Source: Dama dama
Taxonomy: Eukaryota; Chordata; Mammalia; Artiodactyla; Cervidae
Length of the DNA stretch: 64,000 bases
Reading direction: 5' to 3'
Assembly: GCF_033118175.1 (NCBI RefSeq)
Contig: NC_083691.1
Span: 21,425,001 to 21,489,000 of the forward strand
Shown piece by piece: positions 57,470 through 64,000 of the stretch. The notes beneath the pieces are model-generated. The model did not search any database. It was not told the origin of the DNA and saw only the letters and a list, made by a program, of their open reading frames with translations. The translations under genes and the position numbers were made by a program. Each line of letters starts with the position of its first letter. Position 1 is the stretch's first letter.

Positions 57470-57608
57470 AGCTTCCATGGACTTCCAGGCAGCTTCCCTC
57501 AAGCTCTCTGACCCCGTTTCCTCAGCTGTAAAATGGGCCAACAAGTCCAGCTTGCAAGGAAGCAGTGAGGATTAGGTGCAGATCATGTAAAATGCTTGGC
57601 CTTGAGCC
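57470..57608 (+). mobile_element. MIR
   Basis: 'tctctgaccccgtttcctca' then 'gctgtaaaatgggcc', 'gaggattaggtgcagatcat', 'gtaaaatgcttggcc': a well-preserved sense MIR core and 3' part. The upstream 57355-57470 is comparatively GC-rich and unassigned. Confidence 0.85.
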
Positions 57609-57615
57609 TTTTCAT

Positions 57616-57827
57616 GTAACGTGTGTGCATGCTATAGTTGTGTCCAACTCTTTGCAAGCCCATGGACTGTAGCCCACCAGGCTCCTCCGTCCATGGGGTT
57701 CTCCAGGCATGGATGCTGGAGTGAGCTGCCATGCCCTCCTCCAGGGAATCTTCCTGACCCAGGTATCTAACCCATGTTTCCTTCTCTGCAGGCAGATTCT
57801 TCACCTCTGAGTCACCAGGGAAGCCCT
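57616..57827 (-). mobile_element. Bov-tA SINE
   Basis: Antisense: 'agttgtgtccaactctttgc', 'ctccgtccatggggttctcc', 'gagtcaccagggaagccc'. 'ttttcat' at 57609-57615 and 57828-57834 is a possible 7-base duplication. Confidence 0.95.
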
Positions 57828-57837
57828 TTTTCATATA

Positions 57838-57930
57838 GAACTGCTCTTCACTTCTCTAAACCTTGCTTTCTACATCTGAAAATGTGAATGGACAATCATT
57901 ACCTCAGGGAGTACTTGTCCAAACCAAACA
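57838..57930 (+). mobile_element. MIR fragment
   Basis: 'cacttctctaaaccttgc', 'ttctacatctgaaaatgtga' and 'cattacctcaggga' match the sense MIR core. Confidence 0.65.
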
Positions 57931-57964
57931 TAAGCTCTTCTGTGTAGAATACCTGCCATGGCAT

Positions 57965-58370
57965 GGTACCACGTGATACTATGGTGACCGAGCATGGGAT
58001 TTAAGTCCCAGCACTGCCTCTTACCTGGTGGCTCATTTGGTGAAGAGTCTGCCTGCAGTTCGGGAGACCCGTGTTCGGTCCCTGGGTCGGGAATATCCCC
58101 TGGAGAAGGGAATGGCTACCCACTCCAGTATTCTTACCTGGAGAATCTCCATGGGTGGATGAGCCTGGTGGGCTACAGCCCATGGGGTCATAAAGAGTTG
58201 GACATGACTGAATGACTAACACACTGCCTCTTACCAGCTCTGTGACCTTGGGCAGGTTGCTTAACTTCTCTGTGTTTGACTCTCTTATTTGGAAAGTGGG
58301 CCAATAATTGCACCCAAATCATAAGTTTGATTTGAGAATCAATGGAGAAAGGCTTGATTTAAAAATAAAT
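57965..58370 (+). mobile_element. MIR, near full length, split by SINE
   Basis: Left part 'gaccgagcatgggatttaag', 'cccagcactgcctcttacc'. Right part 'agctctgtgaccttgggcag', 'cttaacttctctgtg'. Joined after removal of the SINE, this reads as a typical MIR with tRNA-related part and CORE. Confidence 0.88.
58026..58221 (+). mobile_element. Bov-tA SINE with perfect 14-bp duplication, in MIR
   Basis: 'tggtggctcatttggtgaag' to 'gacatgactgaatgacta'. It is flanked by 'cactgcctcttacc' at 58012-58025 and 58222-58235, identical. The first bases of the head are absent. Confidence 0.97.
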
Positions 58371-59186
58371 AAAAGGTTAAAAAAAAAAAAGAGCATAATC
58401 AAACACAAATTTGTGTGGCTCCAGTAATCAAATTCTGAAACAGTCAACCATATGCTCTCCTTTATATGCTCTGTGTCTCTTCACTGTGCCTTTTACTCAG
58501 CCCTGCATATACTAGTTAATACTTAGTTAATACATGTGTGATGCTTGATGTATATAGTCCAAAATGTTACTTAAAAGTAAAATGATGAACAAATGTTGAC
58601 TTATACTCCTATGTCTTTGTTCCATATAACTTAATACAGTATAAAATATTCCAGAAATGATCTCAGTCTACAGAGGAAATGGTATGCCTTACTTTCCTGC
58701 TTATATGTGATATTGGACAGAATGTGTTTTTAGTTTTATGAATCAGGACACCACTAAACATGCTTATGTTGTTTTCCATCTTAAGTTTACTTTCATCCTC
58801 TGCTCAAACAAGTTAGTCTCCCTAAAGCTTGATTAAATCCCTATTTTCTACAATAGCAACCAAAAAAAAAAGAATGACAAAATAAGATACCAACAAAGAA
58901 GAAAATAAATAATGCTGTAGGTACTCTACACACTCCACTATTCAAATTTTAACTCATGCACAAATGAGAGCTCTACTAGTTGTGAGTAATGAGAGGACTA
59001 AAATTCTCACTTAAACCCAATAAACAGTGTTTTTCTGTGTAAATATATGGACTCATGTAACTTCAAATTTTTCGGTAGGCTTCCTCTGAGCTTTCTACTT
59101 TTCCATAAGGTAAAACTATAGTCTTTTCATTTTTATGCACAAAAGTGTACTGAAATATTTTTACCAGTAAATACAAAGTATTTATG
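58371..59186. other. Unassigned AT-rich DNA
   Basis: No gene or repeat recognised. A-run at 58379-58390. Confidence 0.5.
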
Positions 59187-59390
59187 GGCTTTCCTGGTGG
59201 CTTAGATGATTAAAAATCTCCCTCAATGCAGGGGACCTGGGTTTGACCCTTGGGTTGGGAAGAGCCCCTGGAGAAGAGAATGGCTACCTACTCCAGTATT
59301 CTTGCCTGGAGAATTCCATGGACAGGGGAGTCTGGTGGGCCACTGCCCCCGTGGTCACAAAGAATTAGACATGACTGAGCAATTAACATA
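59187..59390 (+). mobile_element. Bov-tA SINE
   Basis: Head 'gggctttcctggtggcttag', body 'gagaattccatggacagggg', tail 'agacatgactgagcaattaa'. Confidence 0.95.
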
Positions 59391-59790
59391 CTCATGGCAT
59401 TAAAATGAACTAATAACTTAGTTACCTTTTGTTACCTACAATTAAGGCAGAGCTGTGGTAAGTCATAGATGACATTATCCATGCGTATTTTTTAATGAAA
59501 AGAAGTTCTGGAAGTTGCAGTGAGAAATTGGAATTCAGTGTGGTGGAAAAGCAGCCATGAATGTGTATGCCAAGTAACCTAGCGGGTAACAAGGAAGTCG
59601 AGGTAATATACACTAAATGAAGCCATGTATGTGTTACGTCACACGTGAGGTAAGTCATAGGTAAAGGAAACACTGTGGACACACTGCTGGCTTCTTCTGT
59701 GCCTGAAGTCAAATGTCCATGAGTTTATATACTCCAGGAACTAATTTTATGGTCAATCTCCTTTTCCATGAGGGATAGCTTCCTCAGTTC
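59391..59790. other. Unassigned DNA with a CRE-like/E-box pair
   Basis: No gene. 'ttacgtca' (59634-59641, one base from a CRE) directly abuts the E-box 'cacgtg' (59642-59647). A 96-codon antisense frame (59422-59712) has no domain. A 9-bp hairpin ('catgaggga', 59767-59775 with 59789-59797) lies at the right edge. Confidence 0.45.
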
Positions 59791-59990
59791 CCTCATGCTG
59801 AAATTGAGGGTGGGAGGAGAAGGGGATAACAGAGGATGAAATGGTTGGATAGCATCACCAACTCAATGGACATAAGTTTGAGTAAACTCCACGAGTTGGT
59901 GATGGACAGGGAAGCCTGGCATGCTGCAGTCCATGGGGTCGCAAAGAGTCGGACACGACTGAGCGACTGAACTGAATTGAACTGAAAGGG
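59791..59990 (+). mobile_element. BovB LINE 3' end (short)
   Basis: Sense: 'gtgggaggagaaggggataa', 'ggttggatagcatcaccaac', and a well-conserved tail 'gacacgactgagcgactgaa'. It is the shortest but one of the cleanest 3' ends here. Confidence 0.95.
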
Positions 59991-61189
59991 TTGCATAAAT
60001 ATTAAGCATACGTTTTAGTTTTCAAGCGCTCAATTTTCTCGGATTTCTAGACATAGTGGGAGGCAGCGTCACTGACTATGAAATTCAATACAAAAACGCT
60101 ATTAAATTCAATGGCTTTATGATAGGGGTTAATTTTTTGTATTAATATCCAATTTTTAAAAGTTATCCTTGTCTAAAGCAGAAAGCTGTTAAGCGAGAAT
60201 GTACTTTAAAGGTAATAAGCAAGTGGAATAAAGATGCCATCTTTCTATCTAGAATGATTTTTGAGTGATGTACTGCCTGCTTAAAATTCATAATCCATGA
60301 TCTTGGCTTCTGAACTGAAGATGGAGAAATACTACTATTTTCATTTTTCTCTAAATTTTCACCCTTACTGCAAAAGTTTCACTTGACTGTGTACTCTGGG
60401 TGTCAAATGATCTCATCTGAAATGGTACAAGCTTATATAAAGTATATTCATGGAGCAGAATGGGGTAAAAGCTAAAGAAATTTTATTGCGAGTGACTACA
60501 GTAAGTTGCTCTTTCTTAATATATCAGTTGACATTTTGTGTGCAGAATTCATGCATTTCTAATAGTTCCTATAAAATGTCAGCCTGTTCAGGAACAGTAA
60601 GCTGCCAGAGAACAGTCTCCTGCTGCCCATCCAGGGGCCCAGTACTGCCCCTCTGCCAGGCCGTGGCCCCAGTGATGTATCACACACAACTTCTCTGAAT
60701 AAGAGCAAAGTTATTCTAAATGCCATCCACAATTCTGCCCTCCACCCTTTCCCCCCAAAACTGAACTCGAAGGTCTATTTTTTTTCAAAACCTCTGTACT
60801 ATAGCAACAAAGTAAAAAAGAAGTTAAATTCTGAATTATATTATTTGAATTGAGTGAGACTTTTAAATCTGCAATTGAATAAATCCATTTCATTATCAAT
60901 CAAAGCAACTCACTTGCCTGTGAAATTTTCTTTCTTCTCTCCCTCACGTCCCAATCCCCAATGCACACACAACTGCTCCATATACTGTAAAAGCTTTCCA
61001 CAGGAAGAAAAATTGAAACCATGTAAAAACAGGAAATTTGTTTTCAAAGAACAAATACAATGGTAAGCGTTTATTTTAAACCTCAATTTTTATGTAGTTA
61101 AATCTTAACATCCCTAGGAAAGTCTTCCAGTTTCCCAGACTAGCCCTAGCCATTCTGACCTTTGAATTGTACCATGGAATATTGCTAAA
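59991..61189. other. Unassigned DNA with a GC-rich patch at 60580-60690
   Basis: No repeat recognised. 60580-60690 is markedly GC-rich for this window. An 82-codon + frame (60450-60698) covers it and is rich in Cys and Ser, but it has no family signature and no convincing splice context. Not called as a gene. Confidence 0.4.
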
Positions 61190-61440
61190 GGATAGAGATT
61201 CAAGAGCCATACTTGAACAAGAGCCTCAGTTAAATCCCAGTTCTATATCTCGTAAGTTAAATGACTTTGGCACATCATATAACACCTCTGTGCTTTAATT
61301 TCCCTATCTGAAAAATGTAAATGATAAGGTTACCTACTATTCATGGATTGGTTTTGAATATTAAATGAATTTATAGATGTGAAGTACATTAAACAGTGTC
61401 TGGTTCGTAGACAACATAAATCTATGCTATTATTAGTATC
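61190..61440 (+). mobile_element. MIR, near full length
   Basis: 'gcctcagttaaatcccagtt', 'gtaagttaaatgactttggc', 'ctctgtgctttaatttccc', 'tatctgaaaaatgtaaatga', 'attaaacagtgtctggttcg' in MIR order. Confidence 0.85.
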
Positions 61441-63726
61441 ATCTGTGATTTCTCACTCAACTGTTGTATTATTATCTGAACTTATCATTTTGTACTTTGC
61501 ACAGGCTCTATTGATGGCTATTTAGTTACAGATACTAGAAAGAGAAGAACAACAACTCAGTCTTGGATTTTGCATCACTTACAGTATTGATATAAATTCA
61601 AGCATGCTAGGTTTTACCTTGAGAAAAAAAAAGACTAAAACCATGTTATTTAATCATATACACATGCCAAATTAGATAATTCACTGGTTTAGCTGATGTA
61701 TATGACAGTTTGTATAAAGATGTTTTAAAACCATGATTAGAACACAAAGACAGAAGAGACAGAAATTGAACAGATGAAAATTGTGAGGCCATTTTAGCAA
61801 TCTAGTGCATGAGAACTAAATGTAGTTTTATACACTTAGTCATTTAATATAGAAGGAAAGAATAGTAGCTTCTATTTTTGTATTTTTTTTTAAAAGAATA
61901 CCAATTTTTGACAGATAGACAAAGTTGTTACTTCTTCCCTTCTTGTATTCTGAGGGAAAAATCTATCATATGGAGAAAAAAAATAGTCATAAAGCCACAA
62001 ATTATTTGACTCGAGGTGAATTATTTATTACATGTTTACATATTAGATTTCAGTAAAAGGTCAGAGAATAGTATGGTTTTGTTGCTTAGTGTGCATTTTC
62101 TACGGACTTTAAACTGTATATATTTGGTATTTTACCCTTTGCTGAGATCTGACTTGATTTAGGTCAGAACTTTGATAATACAGAAAAAAAAAAAAGACCA
62201 TAAATGTTCCCACTTGAACATCAATTTTCTCAAGCATGAATTTGGCAAGATCTGAATAACAACTAATGTAGTTATTAGTTGACCTCTACAACTAATGTAG
62301 TTATTAGTTGACCTCTACAACTAATGTAGAGGTCAGCTCTTTGGCAAGTGTCTACTATAGTCATTCCATGGTGTCATATGAAGAATTCAGTTTCTGATGT
62401 GATGGCAGAGTAGATGTTCTGTAGTAAATGTTGCAGCACCTGTACTGATGGCAGATGGTTGCCACTGAATAGACTCTGAGTACTTTTCCTTCAAAACAAT
62501 GCAAATCAAAGTAAGTACCTCATACATAACATGCTTTAAAAATTAATCTAAAAAAAAAAAGCCCCAACAAAACAGAACTCTGGAGTGAGAAAACCAAGAT
62601 TCTCAATAAAATAACAACAAAATAGGCTTCAGAGAGAAAACCATGCTTCTCAAAGGGCTATGTACAAACAAACTTGAATAAGCTTGAAGCACCAAAGGTT
62701 CAGCTTCTTGATCTGTGTAACATGTTTGGGAAAGAATACGTGAGTAACCTTGTTTCACCCCAATTTCTGGTTCAATAATTGACACGATGAATCCTAAGAA
62801 AAGCCAGTTATTTCCTCTTGTCCCAAATTTCTTGTTATTTATTTTGAAAGATCCAAGTGTTGCTTTTTAGGAAGTAAAGTTAGTAAGATTATCATACAGG
62901 ATATACTGATAATAGTATCTTTTCTGGCACATCCATTGTTTATGTAAATGAGAAGAGGCTCCAGTGCTGGGAACTAGAAGAGATGATGCTCAGTTGAAGG
63001 GAGTAAAAAGTTGATTTGCAGGCCACCATGATTTATGCAGATGCTTGAGAACTAAACTGCCAGTATTCCTGTGCCACTTGGTTTCCAAAAATAGAAAAAA
63101 TCAGCAGACAGAGATAATCTTGAAATGCCATCATGAGTAACAGAACCAACTCTTTTGTGCAAAAGCAGAATGGGTTCACAGCTGTCCAGAGTAAATAAGA
63201 GCATATTTAATCAGGATTGACCTCACAGCTATAATTAAACCCAGACATAGTGGCTGATGGGCAATCAGTATACACCAGAAAAAAGAGAAATGCAACATTA
63301 GTTGAAGCACTCACAAAACATTCCCTGATAATGCAACTAAATGTTTTATTTGTTGATTGAAATATAAATTTCTGAAGGTGTGAGTCTTGGTTAGCAAGAA
63401 CAATGGACATTGCATTTGGTAGCAGATCCAAGAAGAAGCCTTGCTCTGCATTTTCAAAGTATATATTCTTACCCCATGGTCTGTTTACTGAAAAGTAGTT
63501 AACGTACCAACTTGTTTTGTTTAACCCTCTGTCATCCTCTCCATTTGTTAGCAATGATATCCAAGCTGGGTAATGAATGTTTACTCTCTAAAGATCCTAC
63601 AGGGAACCAAGGCAGGGGCATGATATCCACTCATGAACGTGACAGAAAGCATGTGCTACTCTGTTGTTGACCATAGAGGTCATAACTGTCCAGATGTCTT
63701 TTTATACAGGGTTCAGGGTTTTGGCC
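61441..63726. other. Unassigned AT-rich DNA
   Basis: About 2.3 kb without a recognised gene or repeat apart from the palindromic tandem repeat at 62259-62334 and short A-runs (62181-62194, 62550-62560). A 115-codon antisense frame (63207-63554) has no domain, signal or relatives that I recognise. Confidence 0.45.
62259..62334. repeat. Tandem repeat of a palindromic 29-bp unit
   Basis: Two identical 29-base units (62259-62287, 62288-62316) plus 13 bases of a third. Each unit holds the inverted repeat 'caactaat'/'attagttg' with a 6-base loop. A further hairpin, 'gacctctac'/'gtagaggtc' (62310-62318, 62326-62334), spans the last boundary. Confidence 0.95.
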
Positions 63727-64000
63727 GAGAAGGCAATGGCAACCCACTCCAGTACTCTTGCCAGGAAAATCCCATGGACGGAGGAGCCTGGTAGGCTGCA
63801 GTCCATGGGGTTGCAAAGAGTCAGACACGACTAAGTGACTTCACTTTCACTTTTCACTTTTATGCATAGGAGAAGGAAATGGCCACCCAGTCCAGTGTTC
63901 TTGCCTGGAGAATCCCAAGGATGGTGAAGCCTCGTGGGCTGCCGTCTATGGGGTCGCACAGAGTCGGATACGACTGAAGCGACTTAGCAGCAGCAGCAGG
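63727..64000 (+). mobile_element. Bov-A2 SINE, complete dimer
   Basis: Two Bov-A units: the left starts 'gagaaggcaatggcaaccca', the linker is 'cttcactttcacttttcac' (63839-63861), and the right ends 'cgacttagcagcagcagcag' at the window edge. It is the best-preserved Bov-A2 here, so young. A 65-codon antisense frame over it is incidental. Confidence 0.97.

Noticed and set aside
63207..63554. 115-codon antisense frame in unique DNA
   Set aside because: No start context, domain or signal recognised, and its length is within what this much AT-rich DNA can give by chance. A conservation test could reverse this.
1..64000. Endogenous retrovirus internal region, CRISPR array, operon or other multi-gene system
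   Set aside because: No gag/pol/env-like frames, no spaced direct repeats and no clusters of host-type genes; only solo ancient LTRs were seen.

Overview
This window looks like intergenic or deep intronic DNA from a ruminant, most likely a bovid. It is AT-rich. It carries 15 recognisable BovB (RTE-clade) LINE copies and about two dozen Bov-tA / Bov-A / Bov-A2 SINEs, a combination diagnostic of ruminants. Older mammalian layers (L1M, L2, MIR, MLT1 and Tigger DNA transposons) lie beneath. The sequence alone does not settle cattle versus sheep, goat or another pecoran. I see no host protein-coding gene, rRNA, functional tRNA or CRISPR array. Every long reading frame is either a decayed BovB reverse-transcriptase frame or a chance frame through repeats, except one unexplained frame near 47 kb.

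Layout. 0-14 kb: SINEs, BovB 3' ends, an L1M ORF2 relic (2.75-3.5 kb) and a young artiodactyl L1 3' end (8.6-9.0 kb). 14-24 kb: a long L1M relic (14.5-16.4 kb) broken by a younger L1 tail, an MLT1 LTR split by two insertions (18.8-19.9 kb), L2 pieces and an L1M copy with an inverted 5' end (21.8-22.6 kb). 24-32 kb: BovB, a Tigger1 5' half, an 18-bp-duplication Bov-A monomer and a 1.4-kb BovB. 32-41 kb: AT-rich unassigned DNA, an MLT1 holding a small inverted-repeat element, and an antisense L1M. 41-44 kb: an L1 endonuclease fragment and a 1.9-kb antisense BovB with a 297-codon RT frame. 44-56 kb: SINEs, a less AT-rich island with a 193-codon frame, an L1M ORF2 relic, a 2.2-kb sense BovB, an antisense L1M interrupted by a young L1, and a BovB whose 5' part is inverted inside one pair of target-site duplications. 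56-64 kb: a cluster of MIRs broken by SINEs, unique AT-rich DNA with a palindromic tandem repeat (62.26-62.33 kb), and a complete Bov-A2 at the right edge.

How the parts relate: the SINEs share the BovB 3' tail and are mobilised in trans by BovB machinery. Many insertions show direct target-site repeats, so relative ages can be read from the nesting: MIR, L2, L1M and MLT1 are older, then BovB and Bov-tA, then Bov-A2 and young L1 tails. No new multi-gene system is visible. The most informative structures are the two 5'-inverted (twin-primed) LINEs, the nested insertions, and the palindromic repeat near 62.3 kb. Family names come from remembered consensus sequences, not from a database search.
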